From NCBI GenBank assembly GCA_945905835.1, contig CAMDQJ010000029.1, positions 1 to 39,176 on the forward strand: 39,176 bases of DNA. Reading direction: 5' to 3'. The stretch's first letter is position 1, and the number at the start of each line of letters is the position of its first letter. The position numbers and the translations under genes are program-made. The notes beneath the pieces are model-generated. The model saw only the letters and a program-made list of their open reading frames with translations. It ran no database searches and was not told where the DNA came from. Shown here in pieces: positions 20,519 through 28,637 of the stretch. Source of the stretch: Asaia bogorensis (GTDB lineage Bacteria; Pseudomonadota; Alphaproteobacteria; Reyranellales; Reyranellaceae).

Positions 20519-22123
20519 CTATTTCATACTGATCGCCGTGAGGTCCTGGAACCAGCTCTGGGCCTGCACGAAGCCCGTCACCTTGGGACTCATGGCCCGC
20601 GGGTTGAGGTCGTGCGCGATATAGACCCAATAGGCCTGGTCGACGATGTAGGCATGCACATCGGCCAGTGCCTTGGTCTGCGCCGCACGATCGAACGAGC
20701 TGTGCGCCTTGTCGATCATGGCGTCGAGCTTGGTATCCTTGAGGATGCCCCAGTTGGCGCCCTTCGGCGGCACGAAGTCGCCGTGATAGAGGCGCATGAA
20801 GGCCGAGTAGGGATCGACCGTGGCACGGCTGATGTTGATGGCGTTGGTGCCGGCTTTCTTGGAGGCATCGCCGGTCACCGGCTGGAAGGAGAAGCTGACG
20901 AGCGAGGTCCACTCCATGACCTCGAACTGGCAGTCGAAGCCCACGGCGTTGAGGTTCTCCTGCACATACTCGTTCATCGGCAGCGGCAGCATCTGGCCCG
21001 AGCCCGAGGTCGAGATGGCGATCTTGATCTTGGGCTTGTTGGTGGCGCTGTAGCCGGCTTCGGCCCGAAGCTTCTTGGCCGCCGCCGGATCGAACTTGAT
21101 GTCGAACGACGGCGAGCCAAACCACGGATGGCCGGGATAGACCACGCCCTTCGATTCGATCATCAACCCGCCCAAGAGCTTGTTGATGCCGGCGCGGTCG
21201 ATGGCGAGGTTGGCGGCCTTGCGCACGCGGACATCGGTCCACGGCGAGCCCTCGACCATGCTGGGCTGGTAGGCCCAGTTGTGCGGGTACTTGTTGGTGA
21301 CGATGTTCATGCCGCCCTGCCGCAGCCGCGGGATGGCGTCGGGCGCCGGCACTTCGATCCAGTCGACCTGGCCGGCGAGCAGCGCCGCGGTCCGCGTCGC
21401 CGCCTCGGGCATCGGGAACAGCAGGATCTTGTCGAGCTTGGCAACGCGGCTCTTGTCCCAGTAGCCGTCGAAGCGAGACAGCTCGAGGCGCTCGCGCGGC
21501 ACCATGCGGTCGACCTTGAACGGGCCGGTGCCGGCGGGCTGCAGGCCGACCTTGATCCAGTCCTTGCCCTGCTTCTCCCAGTTCGCCGGGCTGGAATAGA
21601 AGATGTAGGAAATATCGTAGGGGAACAGCGAGTTCACGATGCGGGTCGTGAGTTCGACCGTGTATTTGTCGATCGCCTTCCAGCCGACCAGGGTCGGCAC
21701 GCGCTGCCGCGACTGTGCCGCCTGCTTGGGATCGAACTGCGGCGACTTGTCGTTCATGATCTTCTCGAGATTCCAGATCACGGCACCTGAATCGAAATCA
21801 GTGCCGTCGTGGAATTTCACGCCCTGGCGCAGCTTGAAGATCCAGCGCTTGCCGTCGCCGTCGACCGGCGCCCATTCGGTGGCGAGGCCAGGCTTGATGT
21901 CGGCGATGGCGTCGGCCTTGGAGAGGTCCCAGTTCACCAGCGCGTCGTAGATCGTGTAGCCGGTGAAGCGGTAACCCTCGAAGCCATTGTCGGGCTGCCC
22001 CGTGGTCATGGGAATGTCGGTGGCTGTCATGCCGATGCGCAGAGTGCCTTGCGAAAAGGCAGGCATTGCGGAGGCTGCAAGAATCGCCAAGCCAGCAGCG
22101 ACAGCGGTAACACGGTTGAACAT
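20519..22123 (-). CDS. Extracellular solute-binding protein, family 5
   Basis: This 534-residue periplasmic protein captures the ligand for the ABC importer. A Sec-type signal peptide (MFNRVTAVAAGLAILAASAM, cut after AFS) is followed by the SBP family 5 fold, with WIFKLRQGVKFHDGTDFDSG and RKAANLAIDRAGINKLLGG segments. The ATG at 22121-22123 is chosen because GGGAGAAG lies 3 bases upstream; the open frame to 22525 is a shadow over the amidase region. It leads the leftward operon and is divergent from the AtzG-like gene across 102 bases. It is clearly paralogous to the broken binding protein at 23.8-25.4 kb (shared TTGQPD, SPWTDVR and SPKVTGFVQAQSWFQDLT regions). Ligand unknown: peptides, amides, glutathione-like compounds or opines are all possible. 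Confidence 0.93.
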   Translation of the reverse strand: MFNRVTAVAAGLAILAASAMPAFSQGTLRIGMTATDIPMTTGQPDNGFEGYRFTGYTIYDALVNWDLSKADAIADIKPGLATEWAPVDGDGKRWIFKLRQGVKFHDGTDFDSGAVIWNLEKIMNDKSPQFDPKQAAQSRQRVPTLVGWKAIDKYTVELTTRIVNSLFPYDISYIFYSSPANWEKQGKDWIKVGLQPAGTGPFKVDRMVPRERLELSRFDGYWDKSRVAKLDKILLFPMPEAATRTAALLAGQVDWIEVPAPDAIPRLRQGGMNIVTNKYPHNWAYQPSMVEGSPWTDVRVRKAANLAIDRAGINKLLGGLMIESKGVVYPGHPWFGSPSFDIKFDPAAAKKLRAEAGYSATNKPKIKIAISTSGSGQMLPLPMNEYVQENLNAVGFDCQFEVMEWTSLVSFSFQPVTGDASKKAGTNAINISRATVDPYSAFMRLYHGDFVPPKGANWGILKDTKLDAMIDKAHSSFDRAAQTKALADVHAYIVDQAYWVYIAHDLNPRAMSPKVTGFVQAQSWFQDLTAISMK

Positions 22124-22225
22124 TCGCTTCTCCCAATTCATGAGTGACGTATGCGGGCGCCAAGCTATGGTAACTGAGCCACCTTCGGCATGTCGATTGC
22201 CTGCACTGTTTTTTGGGAGGATTGG

Positions 22226-22417
22226 ATGACGTCGCCAAAGGCACCAACGCTCGAGGAATTCACCGCGCGCGCCGCAATGACCGGGCTCACCCTGACCAAG
22301 GAAGACATCGGGCATCTCCACAAGGGCTATGTCGGCCTGCTCGCTTTGATGGAGCGCATCCCTAGCCATTGGGCCTGGGCCGCCGAGCCGCCGCATATCT
22401 TCCGCGCCGACCAATAG
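22226..22417 (+). CDS. Small AtzG/GatC-like helper of the adjoining amidase
   Basis: This 63-residue protein is predicted to be helical, with LEEFTARAAMTGLTLTKEDI followed by a second helix GHLHKGYVGLLALMERI and a C-terminal segment ending EPPHIFRADQ. Small proteins of this size and layout (AtzG-like, DUF4089) precede genes of amidase-signature enzymes and wrap around them as GatC does around GatA. The ATG at 22226 has GGGAGG five bases upstream, which rules out the in-frame ATG at 22190. The amidase starts 7 bases after its stop. Identification rests on position, size and helix pattern rather than on a strong motif. Confidence 0.6.
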   Translation: MTSPKAPTLEEFTARAAMTGLTLTKEDIGHLHKGYVGLLALMERIPSHWAWAAEPPHIFRADQ

Positions 22418-22424
22418 GCGCACC

Positions 22425-23810
22425 ATGACCGACCTCACGACGCTGACCATTGCCCAGGCCAGCCGCCAAATGGCGCGCGGCGAGCTCACTTCGACCGCAC
22501 TTACCGAGGCTTTCCTCAAGCGCATCTCAGCCGTCGATCACAAGATTGCGAGCTTTATCACCGTTACCGCCGATCTGGCGCGGAAGGCCGCCAAGCAAGC
22601 CGATACCGAGATGAGCCGAGGTTTTAGCCGCGGTCCCATGCACGGCATCCCGATCGGCCTGAAGGACATCTACGAGACCGCCGGCGTCAAAACGACCGGC
22701 CATTCGCACCTGCGCGCCGACTACGTGCCCTCGACCGACGCCGAGACCGTGGCGCGGCTGAAAAGTGCCGGCGCTGTCATTCTCGGCAAGCTCGCCACGC
22801 ACGAGTTCGCCAACGGCGCCATGACGCCCGACCAACCCTTCCCGGCGGCGCGTAATCCGTGGAACACCGCGTATCAACCCGGCGGTTCGTCTAGCGGCTC
22901 GGGCGCCGCGGTCGCCGCCGCCCTTTGCATGGCCGCCATGGGCTCAGACACCGGCGGCTCGATCCGCAACCCTGCGGGCTTCTGCGCCACCGCCGGCATC
23001 AAGCCGACCTACGGGTTGGTCAGCCGTTGCGGCATCTATCCGCTGGCCTTCAGCCTCGACACCGCAGGCCCGCTCGCCTGGACGGTCGAGGATTGCGCCC
23101 TGATGCTCGACGTTCTCGCCGGCTACGATCCCAACGATCAGGGCTCGGCCAAGACCGCCAAGGTCGATTACGGCGCCGCCGCGCATCGCCCGATCAAGGG
23201 CATGCGCATTGCGCTGGCCAAGACCTGGTACGAGGGCGTCACGCCCGACATGGCCAAGGGCATCGACGAGGCGATCCGCGTGCTGCGCGATCAGGGCGCG
23301 ATCGTCGAGGAAGTCGTCTTCCCCGACATCCGCGACTATCACATCTGCGGGCGCGTCATCATCACCGCCGAGGCGCACGCCATCCATCGCCACGACGTCA
23401 TCGCGACGCCGGAGAAGTTCGGCTACACGACGCGCCGGCGCTTCCAGCTCGGCGCCTTCATTACCGCCGAGCAGTACCTTTCCGCCCTCCGCTTCCGCCG
23501 AAAGCTGCACCAGGACACCAAGGCCGCGATGCGCGGCTACGACCTGGTGATGACGGCCAACCAATGGGGGGCGCCGGAGACCTTCGAGGAACCGCAGTCG
23601 ATCTTCCACTTCCTCGGCAAGCCCCAGCTCACCATGCCGTTCAATGTCACCGGCCAGCCGGCGCTGACAGTGTGTTGCGGCTTCGGCAGCGACGGCTTCC
23701 CGCTGGCCTTCCAGCTCGCGGGTCGCGCCTTCGACGAGGCCAGCGTCTTTGCCGCCGGCGCCGCCTACGAACGGGTGACGTCGTGGCGCTCGAGACGACC
23801 ATCCCTCTGA
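22425..23810 (+). CDS. Amidase-signature-family amidohydrolase
   Basis: This 461-residue enzyme hydrolyses a carboxamide to acid and ammonia (or an amine). The Ser-cisSer-Lys triad is intact: Lys80 (GLKDIYETAG), cis-Ser155 (QPGGSSSGSG) and nucleophile Ser179 (GSDTGGSIRNPAG), with the spacings of 75 and 24 residues seen in FAAH. The substrate-binding C-terminal half ends at residue 461. Its closest relatives by layout are AtzE-like and GatA-like enzymes, but it lacks a visible GatB partner, so it is more likely a catabolic amidase. It follows the AtzG-like gene by 7 bases and is followed by the broken solute-binding protein, an operon of uptake plus hydrolysis. The exact amide cannot be named. 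Confidence 0.9.
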   Translation: MTDLTTLTIAQASRQMARGELTSTALTEAFLKRISAVDHKIASFITVTADLARKAAKQADTEMSRGFSRGPMHGIPIGLKDIYETAGVKTTGHSHLRADYVPSTDAETVARLKSAGAVILGKLATHEFANGAMTPDQPFPAARNPWNTAYQPGGSSSGSGAAVAAALCMAAMGSDTGGSIRNPAGFCATAGIKPTYGLVSRCGIYPLAFSLDTAGPLAWTVEDCALMLDVLAGYDPNDQGSAKTAKVDYGAAAHRPIKGMRIALAKTWYEGVTPDMAKGIDEAIRVLRDQGAIVEEVVFPDIRDYHICGRVIITAEAHAIHRHDVIATPEKFGYTTRRRFQLGAFITAEQYLSALRFRRKLHQDTKAAMRGYDLVMTANQWGAPETFEEPQSIFHFLGKPQLTMPFNVTGQPALTVCCGFGSDGFPLAFQLAGRAFDEASVFAAGAAYERVTSWRSRRPSL

Positions 23811-23826
23811 TGTCCAGGAGTCGACC

Positions 23827-25445
23827 ATAAATTTTCTCGTCGCGGGGTTCTCACAGGGGCTGGCCTCGCCGGCGCCGGCGCGCTCGCCCTGCCACAGGGC
23901 GTCACTCCGGCATTCGCCCAGGAGAAGGTTGTGCGCTTCGGCATTTCCATGGCCGACGTTCCGCTGACCACTGGCCAACCCGACCGTGGCGCCGGCGCCT
24001 ACAAGTTCACCGGCCTCACGATCTACGATCCGCTGGTCGCCTGGGAGCTCGATGTCGCCGACCGGCCGGGCAAGCTGATCCCCGGCCTCGCCACCGGGTG
24101 GAAGGTGAGCGAGGCCGACAAAACGCTGTGAACCTTCAAGCTGCGGCCCGGCGTGAAGTTCCACGACGGATCGGACTTCAACGCCGATTCAGTGATCTGG
24201 AACTTCGACAAGGTCTTCGACACCAAGTCGGCTCAGCACGACCAGCGCCAGGCCGCGCAAGTCCGTCCGCGCCTGCCCTCAGTGGCGAGCTACAAGAAGA
24301 TCGACGATATGACGGTCGAGGTGAAGACCACGGCCGTCGACGCGCTCTTTCCCTATCAGATGCTGTGGTTCCTGGTCTGCAGTCCAGCCCAGTGGGAGAA
24401 GATGGGCAAGGACTGGAACAACGCGGCGTCCGAGCCGTCGGGCACCGGCCCTTTCAAGCTCGCCCGTCTCGTCCCGCGCGAGCGCGCCGAGCTGGTGAAG
24501 AACGAGGCCTACTGGAATCCCAAGCGCAATCCCAAGACCGACCGCCTGGTGCTAATCGTGGCACCGGACGATTCCAGCCGCACCGCATCGCTGCTCACCA
24601 ACTCGGTCGACATGGTCGAGACGCCGCCACCCGACGCGGTGACCCGTCTCAAGCAGGCCGGCATGCGCATCGAGCAGAACGTGACGCCGCACGTCTGGAA
24701 CTATCACCCCTCGATGCTGCCGGGCTCACCGTGGACCGACATCCGCCTGCGCAAGGCGGCCAACCTCGCGATCGACCGCGGCGCCATCGTCAAGCTGCTG
24801 AACGGTCTCGCCAAGCCGGCGCTCGGCCAGGTCGATCCGAGCAGCCCGTGGTTCGGCAAGCCCAAGTTCGAATTGAAGTACGCACCCGACGAGGCGCGCA
24901 AGCTGATGGGCGAGGCGGGCTTCAGCAAGACCCAGCCGCTCAAGACCAAGTTCGTGGTCGCCACCGGCGGTACCGGCCAGATGCTGTCGCTGCCGATGAA
25001 CGAGGCGATCCAGGAGATGTTCAAGGACGTCTACATCGACCTCGAATTCAAGGTCGTCGAGCTCGAGGCGCTCTACACCGCGTGGCACGCCGGCGCCAAG
25101 GCCGACATGAACAAGGATGTGACGGCCAACAACATCGCCTATGTGACGTCGGACTCGGTCTACGCCATCACGCGCTTCTTCGCATCAAACCAGGTGGCGC
25201 CCACCGGCGTGAACTGGAGCCACTATTCCAATCCCGCCGTCGACGCGCTGGTCAACGAGGCGCTGACCACCTTCGACGCCGCCAAGCAGGACGCCATCAT
25301 GGCGCAGGTTCACGAGAAGGTGGTCGACGACGCCGTTCTGATCTGGGTCGTCCACGACACCAACCCGCACGCGCTGTCGCCCGAGATCAAGTCGTACGTG
25401 CAGGCCCGGCACTGGTTCCAGGATCTGACAACGATCGGAGTCTAA
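23827..25445 (+). pseudogene. Family 5 solute-binding protein, broken by lost start codon and internal TGA
   Basis: The reading frame from base 23829 encodes a twin-arginine signal peptide (KFSRRGVLTGAGLAGAGALA, then AFA) followed by a complete family 5 binding protein to TAA at 25443-25445, about 538 codons. Two lesions interrupt it. First, no ATG, GTG or TTG exists in frame between the amidase stop and the signal peptide: an AGGAG at 23816-23820 is followed by AT-AAA-TTT where ATG-AAA-TTT is expected, as if one G were lost. Second, TGA at 24129-24131 stands where relatives have Trp (context DKTL-stop-TFKLRPGVKFHDG). The remaining 430 codons are undisturbed, so decay is recent or the changes are sequence errors. 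An internal GTG (23931) could start only a 66-residue piece. It is a paralogue of the binding protein at 20.5-22.1 kb but with a Tat rather than Sec signal. Confidence 0.85.
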
Positions 25446-25450
25446 AAGTT

Positions 25451-25479
25451 AAAGGTTCCGAGCGCAGCGAGGGACCTTT
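25451..25479. terminator. Bidirectional terminator hairpin
   Basis: AAAGGTTCC (25451-25459) pairs with GGGACCTTT (25471-25479), nine pairs with one T-G wobble, around an 11-base loop GAGCGCAGCGA. A-rich and T-rich flanks occur on both sides (TTTTAGA on the minus strand after the stem). It lies between the convergent binding-protein pseudogene and the HAD gene, whose stop begins at the next base. Confidence 0.7.
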
Positions 25480-26199
25480 CTAGCAGCCCAGCTTCTTCGC
25501 CGTGTCGATCATCGAGTTGCCGACGACATTCCAGTCGCCGTCGGCCTTGGTGTCGGTCTTCTGGTTGGGGCCGTGCTCATTCGGACGCAGCACGAAGGCG
25601 GTTGAGAGTCCGCACTTCTGTGCGGCCTTGAGGTCTCCGTTGTGCGCCGCCACGAGCATCACCTGATGCGGCTTGAGGTACATGCTGTCGACCACGCCGA
25701 GATAGGATTCCGGATCGGGCTTGTAGTGCCTGAAGGTTTCGCCCGAGAAGCAGTGATCCCACGGGATGCCGCCGTTCTTGGCCATGTTGATCAACAGGGC
25801 AACGTTGCCGTTGCTGAGCGTGGCCACGACGTACTTCTTCTTCATCATGCCGATGCCCTCGTTCGAATCGGGCCAGGGCCGCAGGTTGTGCCAGAGATGC
25901 GTGAAGTCCCACGAGCCTTCCTCACCGGGATGCTTGAGGCCGCGCTTTTTCAGCAGCATCTCGAAGGCTTCCTTGTGGAGGTCATCGATCCGCGTCCACG
26001 GCAGCTCGCCCTTGCGCACGCGGTGCATCTGCGGCTGGTAGAGACCGCGCCAATCGTCGGCGAAGCTCGTCCAGTCGGTGTCGATGCCGTATTTCTTGCC
26101 GAGCGCCGGCAGATCCGCGATCAGGCTGCCGCGCCAATCCACGACTGTGCCGAAGACGTCGAAGATGCAGACTTTCAAGTCTGCCGGAACCTGGGCCAT
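25480..26199 (-). CDS. Type II haloacid dehalogenase-like HAD hydrolase
   Basis: This 239-residue cytoplasmic enzyme belongs to the L-2-haloacid dehalogenase branch of the HAD superfamily, which replaces halogen by hydroxyl at C2 of short acids. The nucleophile is Asp14 in FDVFGTVVDW, motif II is in ATLSNGN, the Lys is in RHYKPDPESY, and the final acidic motif is AAHNGDL. Members of this branch have an Asn/Asp pair here instead of the phosphatase DD. The ATG at 26197-26199 has GGAGGAAA 7-8 bases upstream, so the longer open frame to 26373 is not used. It is divergent from tag across 62 bases. A phosphatase activity on another small substrate cannot be excluded. Confidence 0.87.
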   Translation of the reverse strand: MAQVPADLKVCIFDVFGTVVDWRGSLIADLPALGKKYGIDTDWTSFADDWRGLYQPQMHRVRKGELPWTRIDDLHKEAFEMLLKKRGLKHPGEEGSWDFTHLWHNLRPWPDSNEGIGMMKKKYVVATLSNGNVALLINMAKNGGIPWDHCFSGETFRHYKPDPESYLGVVDSMYLKPHQVMLVAAHNGDLKAAQKCGLSTAFVLRPNEHGPNQKTDTKADGDWNVVGNSMIDTAKKLGC

Positions 26200-26261
26200 G
26201 TGTCGTTTCCTCCGTTTGGCCGAGTGTGGCGTCTCGGCGCCCACTTGGATAGGGTCCGCGC

Positions 26262-26849
26262 ATGGTTTGGAAACACGACACAGTGACCGGCGGCGACGGC
26301 AAGATCCGCTGCGGCTGGGTGAGCCCCGATCCGCTCTACGAAAACTACCACGACAAGGAATGGGGCCGGCCAATCAAGGACGATCGCGCGCTGTTCGAGC
26401 TGCTGCTGCTCGAAGGCTGCCAGGCCGGCCTGTCGTGGATCACGGTGCTGTGCAAGCGCGAGCACTATCGCAAGGTCTATGGCGGCTTCGATCCGCAGAA
26501 GATCGCGCGTTACACGCCGGCGAAACTGAACAAGCTCCTCCTCGACCCCGGCATCATCCGCCACAAGGGCAAGATCGAGGCGAGCGTCACCAACGCCAGG
26601 GCGTTCCTGAAGCTGGTCGAGCGCGAGGGTTCGTTCGCCAAGTGGCTGCAGAAGATCGTCGGCAAGCCCGCACACAAGATTCGCAGCCTGAAGGACGTTC
26701 CGGCCAAAACGCCCGAAAGCGACGCGCTGTCCAAGGCACTGCAGAAGGAAGGCTTCAAGTTCGTCGGCTCCACCATCTGCTACGCCTTCATGCAGGCCTC
26801 GGGACTGGTCGACGATCACGTCGTCGGCTGCCACCGCCATCGGAGCTGA
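26262..26849 (+). CDS. tag: DNA-3-methyladenine glycosylase I
   Basis: This 195-residue base-excision repair enzyme removes 3-methyladenine from alkylated DNA. The zinc-binding set of the E. coli enzyme is present with matching spacing: Cys17 and His30 (RCGW and YHDKEWG) and His186 and Cys190 (DDHVVGC). The GWVSPDPLYENYHDKEWG opening and GSTICYAFMQASGLV near the end are near-identical to the family. The N-terminus has about 13 extra residues before RCGW. It is the first gene of a rightward pair with the M81 peptidase gene, 3 bases apart. Confidence 0.96.
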   Translation: MVWKHDTVTGGDGKIRCGWVSPDPLYENYHDKEWGRPIKDDRALFELLLLEGCQAGLSWITVLCKREHYRKVYGGFDPQKIARYTPAKLNKLLLDPGIIRHKGKIEASVTNARAFLKLVEREGSFAKWLQKIVGKPAHKIRSLKDVPAKTPESDALSKALQKEGFKFVGSTICYAFMQASGLVDDHVVGCHRHRS

Positions 26850-26852
26850 GAC

Positions 26853-28313
26853 GTGAGCAAGCGTATCTTCATCACCGCCCTCGGAACCGAGACCAACCAG
26901 TTCGTGCCTTTCCCGACCGGCCGCCGCTCCTACGAGGAATATGGCGTGTGGCGCGGCGATGCCACCAAGCACGAGCCGACCAACTTCACGGCACCCCTGC
27001 ATGTCTGGCGCAAGGAAACGGAGAAGCGCGGCTGGACGGTGATCGAGGGCCTCGCGACCTTCGCCCAGCCGTCGGGCACGACGGTACGCTCTGTCTACGA
27101 AGGTTTCCGCGACGAGATCCTGGCCGGCGTGAAGGCCGCCCTGCCGCTCGACGGCGTTCTGATCAACGTGCACGGCGCCATGGTCGCCGACGGCTACGAC
27201 GACTGCGAAGGCGATCTTTTATCCAGGGCGCGCGCCATCGTCGGACCCGAGGTGGCGATCGGCGCGGAATTCGACCTGCACTGCCACCTGAGCGCGCAGA
27301 TGCTCGACAGCGCCGACGTGCTGGTCGGCTACAAGGAATACCCGCACACCGACACGATGGAACGCGCGGCAGAGCTCTTCGCCATCATCGCCGACACCAT
27401 CGAAGGCAAGGTGAAGCCGGTGATGGCGCGCCACGACTGTCGCATGATCGCGCAGTACCGCACCTCGGTGGCGCCGATCAGCGAATTCGTCGTGCGCATG
27501 AAGTCGCTCGAAGGCAAGGATGGCATTTTGTCGGTGTCGCTCAGCCACGGCTTCTCCTTCGCCGATGTCGAAGACGTCGGCACGCGAACGCTGGTCGTGG
27601 CCGATGGCGACAAGGCCAAGGCCCAGAAGCTCGCCGAACAGCTCGGCCGCGAGCTGTGGAACAACCGCGAGCGCTACGCGACAAAGTATCTTTCCGTCGA
27701 CGAGGCGATGGTGCGCGCCGCCTCGCACAACCAGGGCCCGCTGGTGCTGGCCGACCGCGCCGACAATCCCGGCTCCGGCGCGCCGGGCGATTCCACCTTC
27801 GTGCTGAAGGCCTTGATCGACAGGCAGATTGGGCCGGCGCTGTTCGGCGTCATGTGGGAGCCCGCGGCCTTCCGCATCGCCGAGGAGGCCGGTGAAGGCG
27901 CACGGCTGCGCATGCGGCTGGGCGGCAAGTCGGGCGCGATAAGCGGCGATCCGATCGATCTCGACGTCACCGTGAAGAAGATCGCGCGCGACGTCCGCCA
28001 GCCCTTCGGGCCGGTCATGTCGCCGCTCGGTGACATGGCGCTGCTGTCATCCGAGCATGTCGATATCGCAATCTGCACATGCCGCACCCAGACCTTCCAC
28101 GCCGACGCCTTCAAGGCGGTCGGCGCCGATCCCGCCGACTATCGCGTCGTGGTCGTGAAGTCGGCGCAGCATTTCTATAACGGCTTCGTGGGCCTCGCGA
28201 AGGAGATCCTCTACGTCGCCTCGCCCGGCGCCGCCGATCCCGACGTCACGCGCCTGCCCTATACCAAGCGCAGGACGCCGTTCTGGCCCAAGGTGGCGGA
28301 TCCGTGGAAGTGA
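26853..28313 (+). CDS. M81-family metallopeptidase (MlrC-like)
   Basis: This 486-residue protein belongs to the family of MlrC, the last enzyme of microcystin breakdown in sphingomonads, which cleaves linear peptides holding the Adda residue. The N-terminal domain begins RIFITALGTETNQFVPFPTG and includes NVHGAMVADGYDDCEGDLLS and the metal-site region EFDLHCHLS. The C-terminal domain starts near DRADNPGSGAPGDSTFV. Most relatives outside cyanotoxin degraders have unknown substrates and sit beside peptide ABC importers, as here. It starts with GTG at 26853, with GGAG 8 bases upstream. The stop is one base from the stop of the convergent DUF3303 gene. Cyanotoxin breakdown itself is not implied, since MlrA is not present in the window. 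Confidence 0.9.
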   Translation: MSKRIFITALGTETNQFVPFPTGRRSYEEYGVWRGDATKHEPTNFTAPLHVWRKETEKRGWTVIEGLATFAQPSGTTVRSVYEGFRDEILAGVKAALPLDGVLINVHGAMVADGYDDCEGDLLSRARAIVGPEVAIGAEFDLHCHLSAQMLDSADVLVGYKEYPHTDTMERAAELFAIIADTIEGKVKPVMARHDCRMIAQYRTSVAPISEFVVRMKSLEGKDGILSVSLSHGFSFADVEDVGTRTLVVADGDKAKAQKLAEQLGRELWNNRERYATKYLSVDEAMVRAASHNQGPLVLADRADNPGSGAPGDSTFVLKALIDRQIGPALFGVMWEPAAFRIAEEAGEGARLRMRLGGKSGAISGDPIDLDVTVKKIARDVRQPFGPVMSPLGDMALLSSEHVDIAICTCRTQTFHADAFKAVGADPADYRVVVVKSAQHFYNGFVGLAKEILYVASPGAADPDVTRLPYTKRRTPFWPKVADPWK

Positions 28314-28314
28314 C

Positions 28315-28584
28315 CTAGAGCAGCGGCGTCAACGCCTCGCGTGTCGTCTTGCCCTCGACCACCGGCACGACCTCGAACTCGACGACTTCCTGCCAGTCGG
28401 CGATCCAGCGCTGAAAGGTCGTGATGTCGTCGGTTTCCATGAGCTGAAAGCAGCGGCTCAAATCGGCCGTGACATAGCTCGCCACGAACTTCAGCCCGTC
28501 GGGCAGGCCACGACCCTTCTGCAGCTTGCGATACACGGCCTTGCCGTCCTGATTCCTGAACTTCTCGACCACCATGAACAGCAT
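28315..28584 (-). CDS. DUF3303-family small protein
   Basis: This 89-residue protein begins MLFMVVEKFRNQDGKAVYRK and contains the DLSRCFQLMETDD and WQEVVEFEVVPV segments that define DUF3303, a ferredoxin-like alpha/beta fold of unknown function. The ATG at 28582-28584 has AGGAGA 6 bases upstream, so the in-frame ATG at 28602 is not preferred. It is divergent from dapB by 53 bases, and its 3' end is one base from that of the M81 gene. No catalytic residues can be named. Confidence 0.85.
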   Translation of the reverse strand: MLFMVVEKFRNQDGKAVYRKLQKGRGLPDGLKFVASYVTADLSRCFQLMETDDITTFQRWIADWQEVVEFEVVPVVEGKTTREALTPLL

Positions 28585-28637
28585 GTCCGTCTCCTCTTTC
28601 ATTGGCTAATCTACAGGCGAATTCGAGGGGGAACGAA

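Noticed and set aside
24129-24131. TGA read as Trp or selenocysteine in the second binding protein
   Set aside because: Other genes here use TGA as stop, no SECIS-like hairpin is apparent, and the start codon is also missing, so decay or sequence error is simpler.
26853-28313. A microcystin-degradation (mlr) cluster
   Set aside because: Only the M81 MlrC-like gene is present; no MlrA, MlrB or MlrD homologue is visible, and M81 proteins are common beside peptide importers.
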